From contig NZ_CALART010000013.1 in the NCBI RefSeq assembly GCF_937888285.1, forward strand, positions 1 through 50,465: a stretch of 50,465 bases of DNA, written 5' to 3'. The notes under the pieces are model-generated. The model had not been told where the DNA came from and ran no database searches. It saw only the letters and a list, made by a program, of their open reading frames with translations. The translations under genes and the position numbers were made by a program. Of the stretch, positions 25,558-34,391 are shown in pieces. Origin of the DNA: an uncultured Aquimonas sp. (GTDB lineage Bacteria; Pseudomonadota; Gammaproteobacteria; Xanthomonadales; Xanthomonadaceae). Position 1 is the stretch's first letter, and the number at the start of each line of letters is the position of its first letter.

Positions 25558-28071
25558 ATGCCCCCTGCCCTGCGCGCGCTCTGGCGCGCCTGCATCGAAC
25601 GTCCCTGGCCCGTGTTCGCGGCCACGCTGGCGATCACCCTGTTCGCCCTGCTGCAGTTCCCGCAGGTGCGCATCGACACCGATCCCGAGAACATGCTGCC
25701 GGCCGAGCAGCCGGAGCGCGTGTTCCACAATGAGGCCAAGCAGCGCTTCGGCCTGAGCGATGCCATCGTCGTGGGCGTGATCGCCCGCGAGGGCAGCATC
25801 TACACGCCACGCTCGCTGGCGGCTCTGCATGCGCTGAGCGCCGAGGTGAAGCGCATCAAGGGCGTGGTCGAAGTCGACCTGATGTCGCTGGCCGAGGTCG
25901 ACAACGTCACCCAGGGCGGGCCGGGCACGGTGCGCTTCGAGTGGCTGATGCGTACGCCGCCCACGACCGAGATCGAAGCGCAGGCGATCCGCGCCGCCGT
26001 CGAGCGTCTGCCGCAGGCCTACGGGACTCTGGCCTCGGAAGACGCGCGCGCCGCAGCGCTGTACGTGCCGATCGAAGACAAGAACGAGAGCCATCGCATC
26101 GCCGGCGAGATCCGCGGGTTGATCGACGCGCTCGACAGTGAGGACGCCTTCCACATCACCGGCCTGCCGGTGGCCGAGGACACCTTCGGCTACGAGATGT
26201 TCGTACAGATGGCGATCTGCGCGCCGCTGGCCGGACTGGTGATCTTCCTGCTGATGTGGGGTTTCTTCCGCAGCGCGCTGTTCGTCACCGGGCCGATGCT
26301 GGTGGCGATGGGCAGCGTGATCGTGACCATGGGCGCGCTGATCGGGCTGGGCTTCCCGGTCCACATCATGAGCTCGATGATCGCGATCTTCCTGATGCCG
26401 ATCGCGGTGGTCGATGCCATCCACATCCAGTCGGACTTCGCCGAGCGCTATCGCCCCGGCGACGACGCTGGCGCAGTGATGCAGGAGGTGCTGGGCGATC
26501 TGTTCAAGCCCATGCTCTACACCAGCCTGACTTCGGCGGTGGGCTTTGCCTCGCTGCTGCTGACGCCGATCCCGCCGGTGCAGGTGTTCGGCGCCTTCGT
26601 GGCCTTCGGCATCCTGTTGGCCTTCGTGTTGACCATGACCCTGCTGCCGGCCTTCCTGTGCCGGCTGTCACCGGCCACGCTGGCGCGCATCGCCGCGGTC
26701 GACACCCAGCGCAGCCGACTGTATGCGCCGCTGGCCTTTATCCGCCGCAGCTCGCAGCGCGGGCGTTCACTGGTGTTCGGCATCGCAGTGCTGGCCGTGG
26801 CCTTCAGCGCCGTCGGCATCCTGCGCATCGATATCAACGACAACCCGGTGCGCTGGTTCAAGGCCAGCCACGAGATCCGCGTGGCCGATCGCGCGCTCAA
26901 CGCGCACTTCGCCGGCACCTACGATGCCTGGCTGGTGCTGGAGCAGGACGTGGACGCCCTGCGCGCAGACTGGACGCGCGACTGGTCGGCGCTGCCGGCG
27001 GACCCGCTGCGCGAAGCCGTGCTGGGCGCACTGCAGACCGAACCTCAGACGGCGAATGCACTGCGTGCTGCGCAGGACGCCATCGACGACAGCGACGCCG
27101 ACTTCGGCCTCATCGAGGCTTGGACCGCACGCATCGAAGCGGCGCAGGGTCAGCTGGCGCGCTTCCAGCAGCCCGACATGCTGCGCTGGATCGAACAGCT
27201 GCAGCAGGCGCTCGACGTCTCCGAACTGGTCGGCAAGTCCAACGCCGTCACCGACATCGTCAAGACCGTGCACCGCGAGCTGCGCGGCGGTGAGCTGGCC
27301 GAGCAGCGCATTCCCGACAGCCAGGCCGGCGTCGCCCAGACCCTGCTGCAGTTCCAGGGCTCGCACCGGCCGCAGGACCTCTGGCACTTCGTCACCCCCG
27401 ACTACCGCAGCGCGCTGGTCTGGCTGCAGATGACGAGCGGCGACAATCAGGATATGAGCCGGGTCGAGGACTTCGTCGCCGCGCATCTCGCCGCGCATCC
27501 GCTGCCGGAAGGTGTCAGCGCGCGCTGGGCGGGCAAGACCCATCTGAATCGCGTCTGGCAGGGCGAGATGGTCAGCGGCATGGCGATGAGCCTGGCGGGC
27601 GCCTGGGTCGCCGTGCTGGTGATGATGATCCTGCTGTTTCGCAGCCTGCCGCTGGGCCTGCTGGCGATGCTGCCGCTGACCCTGTCGATCGGCGTGCTGT
27701 ACGGCCTGGTCGGCTGGATGGGCAAGGACTACGACATGCCGATCGCGGTGCTGTCGGCGCTAGCGCTGGGCTTGGCGGTCGACTTCGCTATCCACTTCCT
27801 GCAGCGCGCACGCGCCCTGGCGCGTGAGCTGCAGAACGTCGAAGCTACGCTCGATGCGCTGTTCCGCGAGCCAGCGCTGGCGATCAGCCGCAATGCCATC
27901 GTGATCGCGGTCGGCTTCACGCCCCTGCTGTTCGCGCCGCTGGTGCCCTACATCACCGTGGGCTGGCTGCTGGCCGGCATCATGGCGCTCTCGGCCGTGG
28001 TCAGCCTGTACCTGCTGGCGGCCCTGCTGGGCGCCGGCAATGGATGGATGTTGAAGAGGATGATGCGATGA
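25558..28071 (+). CDS. RND/MMPL-type exporter
   Basis: An 837-residue inner-membrane transporter with the RND pseudo-twofold layout: one helix, a periplasmic domain, then six helices, repeated. The N half starts IERPWPVFAATLAITL and contains DTDPENMLP, a typical post-TM1 MMPL segment. The helix bundles around residues 215-370 and 660-830 are clear, with the LGLAVDFAIHF motif in the second (where Asp conducts protons). It resembles the HpnN/MMPL lipid-exporter group. The family is mostly linked to lipids or hydrophobic molecules. The gene begins the three-gene operon; its stop overlaps the next start (ATGA). ATG 25558 is used; a TTG 18 bp upstream is possible. Confidence 0.9.
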   Translation: MPPALRALWRACIERPWPVFAATLAITLFALLQFPQVRIDTDPENMLPAEQPERVFHNEAKQRFGLSDAIVVGVIAREGSIYTPRSLAALHALSAEVKRIKGVVEVDLMSLAEVDNVTQGGPGTVRFEWLMRTPPTTEIEAQAIRAAVERLPQAYGTLASEDARAAALYVPIEDKNESHRIAGEIRGLIDALDSEDAFHITGLPVAEDTFGYEMFVQMAICAPLAGLVIFLLMWGFFRSALFVTGPMLVAMGSVIVTMGALIGLGFPVHIMSSMIAIFLMPIAVVDAIHIQSDFAERYRPGDDAGAVMQEVLGDLFKPMLYTSLTSAVGFASLLLTPIPPVQVFGAFVAFGILLAFVLTMTLLPAFLCRLSPATLARIAAVDTQRSRLYAPLAFIRRSSQRGRSLVFGIAVLAVAFSAVGILRIDINDNPVRWFKASHEIRVADRALNAHFAGTYDAWLVLEQDVDALRADWTRDWSALPADPLREAVLGALQTEPQTANALRAAQDAIDDSDADFGLIEAWTARIEAAQGQLARFQQPDMLRWIEQLQQALDVSELVGKSNAVTDIVKTVHRELRGGELAEQRIPDSQAGVAQTLLQFQGSHRPQDLWHFVTPDYRSALVWLQMTSGDNQDMSRVEDFVAAHLAAHPLPEGVSARWAGKTHLNRVWQGEMVSGMAMSLAGAWVAVLVMMILLFRSLPLGLLAMLPLTLSIGVLYGLVGWMGKDYDMPIAVLSALALGLAVDFAIHFLQRARALARELQNVEATLDALFREPALAISRNAIVIAVGFTPLLFAPLVPYITVGWLLAGIMALSAVVSLYLLAALLGAGNGWMLKRMMR

Positions 28072-28871
28072 CGCCTGTACTGAAGACCCTCGCCCTTGCC
28101 CTGTTCGCCGCGCTCACGACCAGCAGCGCGCTGGCGCGTGAGGTCGACCCGCGCGCGGAAGCCATCGTGGCGAGAGCCCAGCAGGCCGCACGCTACGCCG
28201 GCGACGACGGCCGCACGCTGGCGCGCATGCTGATCACCGACGGCCGCGGCCAGCAGCAGCAGCGCGTGTTCACCATCCTGCGCCGCGATATCGAGGACGG
28301 CGGCGACCAGGATTTCCTGGTCGTGTTCTCGCGCCCCGCCGACGTGCGCGGCACGGCGTTTCTGGTCAACAAGAAGACCGCGCGCGACGACGATCGCTGG
28401 CTCTATCTGCCGGCGCTGGATCTGGAGAAGCGCATCTCCGCCGGCGACAAGCGCACCAGCTTCGTCGGCTCGGACTTTTTCTACGAGGACATCAGCGGCC
28501 GCAATCCGGCGCTGGACTGGCATTCGATCGTCAGCGAGGGCGAGCGCGAGATCGTCATCCGCTGCGATCCCAAGGAACCGGACAGCGTCGAGTTCGCCTA
28601 CTCGCACGCGGTCATTGATCCCAAGACCTTCCTGCCGATCCGCGCCGAGTATTACAACGCCGACGGCGAGCTCTTCCGCAAGATCGAGACCCTGGAGACC
28701 GCCGTGGTGCAGGGCCATCCGACCGTGGTGCGCAGCCAGGTGACCGACCTGCGCTCCGGCAGCAGCACGCTGATGGAGATGCGCAGCCCGCAGTACGACA
28801 TCGGTCTCGATGAGAGTGCCTTCGGCACCGCCGCGCTGCGCAACCCGCCCCAGCAGTGGCTGCGCCCGTGA
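28068..28871 (+). CDS. LolA-like outer-membrane lipoprotein-sorting protein
   Basis: A 267-residue periplasmic protein. A signal peptide ends at about Ala26 (ALTTSSALA, then REVD). The mature part is a single half-barrel like LolA/LolB: DFLVVFSRPADVRGTAFLVNKK and DDRWLYLPALDLEKRISAGDKRTSFVGSDFFYEDI are highly typical of the LolA-like/DUF-type proteins that accompany MMPL exporters. Such proteins are thought to receive a lipid or hydrophobic ligand from the inner membrane. Both neighbours overlap it: ATGA with the transporter upstream and GTGA with the barrel downstream. That tight coupling supports one machine. Confidence 0.88.
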   Translation: MTPVLKTLALALFAALTTSSALAREVDPRAEAIVARAQQAARYAGDDGRTLARMLITDGRGQQQQRVFTILRRDIEDGGDQDFLVVFSRPADVRGTAFLVNKKTARDDDRWLYLPALDLEKRISAGDKRTSFVGSDFFYEDISGRNPALDWHSIVSEGEREIVIRCDPKEPDSVEFAYSHAVIDPKTFLPIRAEYYNADGELFRKIETLETAVVQGHPTVVRSQVTDLRSGSSTLMEMRSPQYDIGLDESAFGTAALRNPPQQWLRP

Positions 28872-30127
28872 GTGCAGGTGTTCGTTTGCGGCCGCTGGCC
28901 GCGCTGCTGGCGCTCGGCCTGTCGTCTGCAGTGATCGCGCAGAGCGACGACTGGGACGATTGGGGCGAGGAATCTCCCACCCAGTGGAGCGGCTATGTCG
29001 AAGCCGCCTTCAGCACCCGTTTCAAGCGCGACCCGCTGTTCGACAACCGCGCCAGCCGCGCCGAGCTGAAGGGCCAGATCGAAGTCAGCCACGAGCTCGA
29101 ACACGCGCAGCTCAGCGCCAAGCTCGACGTGCATGCGGACGGCATCGAAGACGGCCTCTGGTTCGACCTGCGCGAGGGCATGCTCAGCCTGCCGGTCGGC
29201 AGCCGCGGCCACGCCCGCATCGGCCGCCAGGTGCTGTCCTGGGGCACGGGCGATCTGCTGTTCATCAACGACCGCTTTCCCAAGGATTTCGAGACCCCGC
29301 TGGTCGGCGGCGAGGACCTCTACTTCAAGGCGCCGTCCAACAGTCTGCGGCTCGACTGGCGCTTCGATGCGCTGAGCGTCGATCTCGCCTGGACGCCGCG
29401 CTTCACCCCCGACCGCTACATCGATGGCCAGCGTCTAGGCTTCTTCGATGCGCGCAGCGGTGAGCGCGTCGGCGGCCGCGATCTGATCGACGCGAGCGAG
29501 CCGGGCGGCAGCGAATGGGGCCTGCGTCTGCATCGCAGGCATGAAGGCGTGGAGTACGCGCTGTACGGCTACCGCGGCTTCGACAAGCAGCCGCTGGGCG
29601 CCGATGCGCAGGGCCGGCCCAGCCACTTCCGCCGCGACAGCGCGGGCTTCAGCCTGCGCGGGCCTGTATTCGGCGGCATCGCCTCGTTCGAGGCCGGACG
29701 CGAATGGTCGGGCGCGGAGTTGGGCGCAGGTGTGGGGGCCGTCGCCGCGCGCGTGCCGCACAAGAGCGCGGCCATGGCCGCCTTCGAGAAGGAATGGCGA
29801 CCCAAGCTGACCATCGGCCTGCAGCTCTACGCCGAGCGCCACGACAGTGAACCCGGCAATGCCTCGGCGCTCAACGGCGAGTCGCGCCAGCTGGTCTCGC
29901 TGCGGATCACGCGACAAGCCCTGCGCGATCGCCTGAACCTGAGCGCCATCGCCTTCCACTCGCCCAACCAGCACGACCGCTGGCTGCGCCTCACCGCCAG
30001 CCATCGCCTGAGCGACCAGTGGCTGCTGGGCGCCAGCGCGAATGTCTTTGGCGGCCGCGTGCAGCGCTTCTTCGGGCAGCTGGAGGACGACAGCAACGCA
30101 GGCTTCTGGGTGAGACGGCAGTTCTAG
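28868..30127 (+). CDS. Outer-membrane beta-barrel protein of the exporter operon (DUF1302-like)
   Basis: A 419-residue protein starting at GTG 28868, inside the stop of the preceding gene. A signal peptide ends near IAQ (residue about 25), followed by a short acidic stretch (DDWDDWGEES). The rest is amphipathic beta strands. Aromatic and Arg-rich strands such as HARIGRQVLSWGTGDLLFIN and RLDWRFDALSVDLAW, plus a terminal Phe (RRQF), mark an outer-membrane barrel. Barrels of this sort are recurrent in MMPL-LolA operons, but function is not established. As the last gene it would form the outer-membrane end of the export path. A strong hairpin follows. Confidence 0.85.
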   Translation: MSAGVRLRPLAALLALGLSSAVIAQSDDWDDWGEESPTQWSGYVEAAFSTRFKRDPLFDNRASRAELKGQIEVSHELEHAQLSAKLDVHADGIEDGLWFDLREGMLSLPVGSRGHARIGRQVLSWGTGDLLFINDRFPKDFETPLVGGEDLYFKAPSNSLRLDWRFDALSVDLAWTPRFTPDRYIDGQRLGFFDARSGERVGGRDLIDASEPGGSEWGLRLHRRHEGVEYALYGYRGFDKQPLGADAQGRPSHFRRDSAGFSLRGPVFGGIASFEAGREWSGAELGAGVGAVAARVPHKSAAMAAFEKEWRPKLTIGLQLYAERHDSEPGNASALNGESRQLVSLRITRQALRDRLNLSAIAFHSPNQHDRWLRLTASHRLSDQWLLGASANVFGGRVQRFFGQLEDDSNAGFWVRRQF

Positions 30128-30487
30128 GGCAACACTGATCAAGTCCCTCCTGTCCTTGACCAGTGGTCGCGAGTCCGGCACATGTCCGGACTCGCTTTCG
30201 CTGGATCAGGCATCGCGTGCTTGATCCGCGGACGCGCCCTGCGTGGCGCGCGACAACGCTGGATTCTTCAGCCTTGCCTCAGCACAAGGCCCAAGGACCG
30301 TTGCAGCGCGCGTCGGTCGCCTCGCAGCCGACGCGCGCAGGCTTTCGCGCAGGCCACGACGTACTCGCCCTGCCCTTGCGAACTGCAATCGATCGGGCAA
30401 GGCGCACGGCGCGCGCGCAAGACGCCTCCGCGCGATGCCTTGCTGCAGAGGGCTCTCGCGCTGGCATGCCTGTTGCTGTCCGCAGGC
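30128..30487. other. Hairpin-rich leader region before the FAD oxidoreductase gene
   Basis: No gene recognised in 360 bp. Besides the terminator (30169-30198) it carries two more near-perfect hairpins: one with arms GGATCAGGCA/TGCTTGATCC near 30203-30229, and one with an 11-bp perfect stem GCGCGCGTCGG/CCGACGCGCGC at 30306-30338. They could belong to a small RNA or a long 5' leader, but no family was recognised. Confidence 0.5.
30169..30198 (+). terminator. Terminator after the MMPL-LolA-barrel operon
   Basis: A perfect 10-bp stem GCGAGTCCGG/CCGGACTCGC with a 7-nt loop is followed by TTT, 41 bp after the stop codon of the barrel gene. Confidence 0.75.
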
Positions 30488-31705
30488 ATGGACCTGAAAA
30501 GCGGCTATCCCTACTGGGCGGTGAAGAACGGACTCGGCGAGGTCTTCGCGCCGCTCGAGGACGATGCGCGCTGCGAACTCCTGGTCATCGGTGGCGGCAT
30601 CACGGGCGCGCTGTTCGCCGATCGCTTCGCCCGCGCCGGGCTCGACGTGATGGTGCTCGACCAGCGCGATGTCGGCTGGGGCAGCACGGCCGCCAGCACC
30701 GCCCTGCTGCAGTACGAGATCGACACCCATGCAGTGGACCTCGCCCGGCGCTACGGTGAGGACGCGGCGATCGCCGCCTATCGCGCCTGTCTCGATGCCG
30801 TGGGCGCGGTGCGTCGACGCGCCGCGCAGCTGCGGGTGGATCAGTCGGCGGCGAACAGCCTCTATCTCGCCAGCTCGCGCCGCGATGCCCGCGCCCTGCA
30901 GGACGAATACGCGCTGCGCCGCCGGCACGGTTTCGCGGTCGAGTGGCTGGACACTGGTGCGCTCGGTGAACGCTACGGCGCGCATGCGCCCTGCGGCATC
31001 CTCAGCCGCGACGCCGCCTGGTTGGACCCCTATGCCACTGCGCTGGCCCTGCTGCGGGCAGCCACGCGTGCCGGTGCACGCGTGCACGATCGCGCGCGCA
31101 TCGTCGCGCTGTCGCCGGCCTCGCGCGGGGTCCGTGCGATCTCTGAAAGCGGTGCGGTGATCCGCGCTGAACGCGTCGTGGTGGCCGCCGGCTACGAGTC
31201 GCAGCGCTTTCTTGATCAGGCGGTGGCGAAGAACCGCAGCAGCTACGCCTTCGCCAGCGACCATCAGGTCGTGGATGCACATGCGGCGCTGCGCGACACC
31301 ATGGTCTGGGAGTCGGCGCGGCCCTACTTCTACCTGCGTGCGACGGGCGATGGCCGCTTCGTTGCCGGCGGCGAAGACGACACCGTGGACATTCCCAAGC
31401 GCCGCGACGCCCGGGTCGATGCCAAGGCGGCCAAGATCGCCAAGCGCATCGCCCGGGCGCTGCCGCAGCTGCAGCTGACGCCGGCCTGGGCCTGGGCCGG
31501 CACGTTCGCGGAGACCTTCGACGGCCTGCCGTTCCTCGGCCCGCACCCGCAGTGGGGCCCGCGCGTGTTCTTCGCCATGGCCTACGGCGGCAACGGCATC
31601 ACCTTCTCGCAGATCGGCACGGAGCTGCTGGCGGCCACGCTGGAGCGCCGGTCGCATCCGCTGCGCGCGCTGTTCTCGTTCGAACGTTTGTCGCATGACG
31701 CGTGA
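30488..31705 (+). CDS. FAD-dependent oxidoreductase (DadA/glycine-oxidase-like)
   Basis: A 405-residue flavoprotein of the DAO superfamily. The nucleotide-binding GGGITGALFADRFARAG is near residue 35 after the N-terminal CELLVIG strand. The family sequence follows: acceptor-strand VLDQRDVGWGSTAAS, ALLQYEID, and the C-terminal FAD segment (GLPFLGPHPQWGPRVFFAMAYGGNGITFS). Substrate cannot be read from sequence; related enzymes oxidise amino acids or amines such as gamma-glutamylputrescine. The ATG at 30488 begins the conserved part (MDLKSGYPYWAVKNG); upstream in-frame sequence is hairpin-rich and does not look coding. Confidence 0.88.
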   Translation: MDLKSGYPYWAVKNGLGEVFAPLEDDARCELLVIGGGITGALFADRFARAGLDVMVLDQRDVGWGSTAASTALLQYEIDTHAVDLARRYGEDAAIAAYRACLDAVGAVRRRAAQLRVDQSAANSLYLASSRRDARALQDEYALRRRHGFAVEWLDTGALGERYGAHAPCGILSRDAAWLDPYATALALLRAATRAGARVHDRARIVALSPASRGVRAISESGAVIRAERVVVAAGYESQRFLDQAVAKNRSSYAFASDHQVVDAHAALRDTMVWESARPYFYLRATGDGRFVAGGEDDTVDIPKRRDARVDAKAAKIAKRIARALPQLQLTPAWAWAGTFAETFDGLPFLGPHPQWGPRVFFAMAYGGNGITFSQIGTELLAATLERRSHPLRALFSFERLSHDA

Positions 31706-31771
31706 GACCCGCCGCCCGAGGCAGGCGCCCCGGCTGCAGGCCCGCAGCAACCGCACGCCGGGCGTGCGCGA

Positions 31772-32647
31772 ATGAACCCGGACGGCACGACACCGGTGCC
31801 ACGCTGGCAGATCTGGCGCCAGCACCTGCTGGCCTTCTGGTCGCGTGATCCGCTGACCCTGGCGGCGTCGATCGCCTTCTACACGGCGCTGTCCTTCGCC
31901 CCGCTGCTGACCGTGGCCGTGGTCGCGCTGGCCCAGCTCGGCGCCGGCCGCGAGGCCGCCTTCATTGCCGAGCTGCGCGAACTGCTGGGGCCGCAGGTCG
32001 CCAGCGCCGCCGAGCTGGTGCTGTCGCGCGTCGAAGCGGGCCCACCGGACAGCCTCGCGGGTGCGGTGGCCTTCGGCGCCATCCTGTTCTCCGCCAGCGC
32101 GGTGTTCGGGCAGATGCAGATCGCGATCAACCGGCTCTGGGACCTGGAGGGCCATGCCATCGGCGGTTGGCGCGGCTGGCTGCGCGGGCGGCTGGTGGCT
32201 TTCGGCATGCTGGTCGGCCTGGGCATGCTGCTGCTCACCACCTTCATCGCCAGCAGCCTCGTAGCCGCGCTGTTCGCCGGCTCGACGCCGCTGCTGGCGG
32301 CAGCCAGCGAAACCCTCGCCACCCTGCTGATCGCGCTCGGCTTCGGCCTGATGTTCCACTACGTTCCCTATGTGCGCCCGCCGCTTGGGCCCTGCCTGCG
32401 CGCCGGCCTCGCCACCGCCCTGCTGTTCCAGATCGGCAAGTGGGCACTGGGCCTGTACTTCGCCCGCGCCGGCCTGTCCGACGCCTACGGCCCTGCCGGC
32501 GTGGTGGTGCTGCTGATGGCCTGGTCCTACTACGTGTCCCTGCTGGTGCTGATCGGCAGCGCGCTGGCGCGGCCGGCGCGGGCGAGCACCGGACTGGATC
32601 TGCGCGGTGCGGAGCCGGTGCGGGACGGCACCGCTCGCGACGAATAG
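31772..32647 (+). CDS. YihY/BrkB-family inner-membrane protein
   Basis: A 291-residue multi-spanning membrane protein with about six helices and the family's early motif (LLAFWSRDPLTLAASIAFYTALSFAPLL). The later VFGQMQIAINRLWDLE and LFHYVPYVRPP-type segments (here FGLMFHYVPYVRPPLG) also match. Members were once annotated as ribonuclease BN; that role is not supported by membrane topology, and the real function is uncertain. A 66-bp gap separates it from the FAD enzyme gene, so co-transcription is possible. Confidence 0.9.
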   Translation: MNPDGTTPVPRWQIWRQHLLAFWSRDPLTLAASIAFYTALSFAPLLTVAVVALAQLGAGREAAFIAELRELLGPQVASAAELVLSRVEAGPPDSLAGAVAFGAILFSASAVFGQMQIAINRLWDLEGHAIGGWRGWLRGRLVAFGMLVGLGMLLLTTFIASSLVAALFAGSTPLLAAASETLATLLIALGFGLMFHYVPYVRPPLGPCLRAGLATALLFQIGKWALGLYFARAGLSDAYGPAGVVVLLMAWSYYVSLLVLIGSALARPARASTGLDLRGAEPVRDGTARDE

Positions 32648-32652
32648 ATACG

Positions 32653-32699
32653 CGCCTGCGCGATTCGCGCCCCGCAGGCGTCGCCAATTTTCCTTGGCG
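32653..32699. terminator. Two adjacent hairpins after yihY
   Basis: Stem CGCCTGCG/CGCAGGCG (32653-32680) is followed at once by CGCCAA-tttctt-like loop-TTGGCG (32682-32699). They sit in the convergent gap between yihY and the minus-strand unknown gene, and could terminate transcripts in either direction. Confidence 0.55.
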
Positions 32700-32731
32700 T
32701 AACGACGGAGCGCCCAGCCACTGCCGCGGAC

Positions 32732-33457
32732 TCATCGCATCTGCACGGCCTCGACGTCCGGCAGCTGGAGGCGGGCGTCGCAACTGAATTCATCCAGCAT
32801 CTGATGGAAGTACTCGTAGTTCAGATCCGAATGGCTGCATCCGAAGTTGAGCAGAAACTCGGCCAGCATCAGCAGAGCGGGATCGGCCCCGCAAAGCCGC
32901 AGCGTGTCGCGACGTTCGAACGATCCGGGCGCCATGTCGAACTCGTCGCTGTTGAGCAGCTGCAGTTGCGCGCGCTGACCCAGAAAGCACCAGGTGGGGT
33001 CGCTGCGCAGCCACTCCTCGGGCTCGGCGGGGCGCCAGCCATAGCTTTCCATCTTCAGCGCGAATGGCCGCGACGAGGGCCGCTCACGCTCCAGTCGAAT
33101 CCGGCGAATCCGCTCGGTGCTCTCACCCAGCTCAAGGACTGGCTCGAAGTCCGGCGCGTGCAGCACGCAGGCGATCAGCCACAGCCCCAGGTTCCAGGCA
33201 TCAGGACGCGAGCAGTGCAGGATGAGATCGTCCGCAAGTCCCCAGCCTTCACGTCGCCCGCGATACTCGATGCGCAGGCCCGACAGCCGGGACCGAGGCA
33301 AAGGTGCCGGAAGCTTGGCGGCATCGAAGCGGAAGTGGGTGGCCTCGTACTCGCGCTCATCCAGCGGGCGCGGCGCATCCTTTTCGCTAGCCTGATCGAA
33401 AGCGATCAAGGCTCCCAACATGGCAACGTGCCGAGCTTCAAGTTCTGGCTCATCCAT
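32732..33457 (-). CDS. Hypothetical protein of unknown function
   Basis: A 241-residue soluble protein without recognised domain. It is acidic, with repeated Glu/Arg/Asp clusters (ESTERIRRIRLERERPSSRP), no signal peptide or membrane segment, and many Trp and Cys residues in its C half (WCFLGQR, CGADPALL, CSHSDLNYEYF). Its codon and amino acid usage fit its neighbours, so it looks like a genuine gene. Its ATG lies 8 bp inside the end of the EamA gene, implying co-transcription with it. I cannot assign a role. Confidence 0.6.
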   Translation of the reverse strand: MDEPELEARHVAMLGALIAFDQASEKDAPRPLDEREYEATHFRFDAAKLPAPLPRSRLSGLRIEYRGRREGWGLADDLILHCSRPDAWNLGLWLIACVLHAPDFEPVLELGESTERIRRIRLERERPSSRPFALKMESYGWRPAEPEEWLRSDPTWCFLGQRAQLQLLNSDEFDMAPGSFERRDTLRLCGADPALLMLAEFLLNFGCSHSDLNYEYFHQMLDEFSCDARLQLPDVEAVQMR

Positions 33458-34316
33458 TTCGCATCGGCCTCTTCGGCAAGAGCACCACCAGCGCCACGCC
33501 CCCCAGCACAGCGATTGAGGCCAGCACCAGCCGCAGGCTCACCGGTTCACTCAACAGCAGCACGCCCGCCACCGCGGTGATCACCGGCACGCTGAGCTGC
33601 ACGGTGGCGGCGGTGCTGGCGCGCAGCTGCGGCAGGGCTCGATACCAGATCGCATAGCCGAGGCCCGAGGTGAGCGCGCCGGAAGCGATGGCGTGCAGGC
33701 TGCCCGGCGCATCGATCTGCATTGCATCAGGCGCGAGCAGCAGGGCGATCGCGATGGCGGCACCGGCCATCGGTACCGCGCGAAGGAAGTTGCCGGCGGT
33801 GACCGCCGTGGGGTCACCTGCCCCGCGTCCGCGCAGGCTGTAGACGCCCCAGGCGATGCCGGCCAGCAGCATCAGCAGGGCCGCGCCGAAGGGCGGCGCG
33901 GACAGGCCCGGCAGCAGCAGGCCGATCAGGCCAGCGATGGCGAGCACGAGGCCCAGGCTCTGCACCGCGCCGAAGCGCTCGCCGCGCAGCAGCGCCCAGC
34001 CCAGCATGCTGGCCTGCACCGCGCCAAACAGGATCAGCGCTCCGGTGCCGGCGCTGAGCCCGATGTAGGCGTAGGAAAAAGCGATGGCATAGGCGAACAG
34101 CGCGGCGGCGGAGGTCCAGCTGCCGGCGCGCAGCTGCGCTGGCGCGCGCAGGCCCACCAGCAGGGCGAGCACGAGCGCGCCTGCGACGATGCGCAGCAGG
34201 GTGAAGCTGGCGGGGTCGATGGCGGTGTCGCGCAGGGCCGCGCGGCACAGCAGGGAATTGCCGGCGAAGGCGAGCAGCGCCAGCACGGTCAGGCCGGCGA
34301 TGGAGGATCGACGCAT
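33450..34316 (-). CDS. DMT-superfamily transporter (EamA domain)
   Basis: A 288-residue inner-membrane protein with ten hydrophobic segments in two repeated halves. The first carries FAGNSLLCRAALRD..IDPASFTLLRIVAGALVLALLV and the second GNFLRAVPMAGAA...GYAIWYRALPQLRAST, both typical of the EamA/RhaT family. Substrates in the family are often metabolites, such as amino acids or drugs, and cannot be inferred here. It overlaps the next gene on the strand by 8 bp. It lies 75 bp downstream of the OmpA-like gene on the same strand. Confidence 0.93.
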   Translation of the reverse strand: MRRSSIAGLTVLALLAFAGNSLLCRAALRDTAIDPASFTLLRIVAGALVLALLVGLRAPAQLRAGSWTSAAALFAYAIAFSYAYIGLSAGTGALILFGAVQASMLGWALLRGERFGAVQSLGLVLAIAGLIGLLLPGLSAPPFGAALLMLLAGIAWGVYSLRGRGAGDPTAVTAGNFLRAVPMAGAAIAIALLLAPDAMQIDAPGSLHAIASGALTSGLGYAIWYRALPQLRASTAATVQLSVPVITAVAGVLLLSEPVSLRLVLASIAVLGGVALVVLLPKRPMRNG

Positions 34317-34391
34317 GCGCTCACATCTCCACTGCCGACTCAGTGACGGCGCGGGGCGGGCTGCTGGTCGCGGCCCGCCCCGGCGCTGGGC

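Noticed and set aside
31772..32647. YihY-type gene as ribonuclease BN
   Set aside because: Old annotation; the protein has six predicted membrane helices and no nuclease motif.
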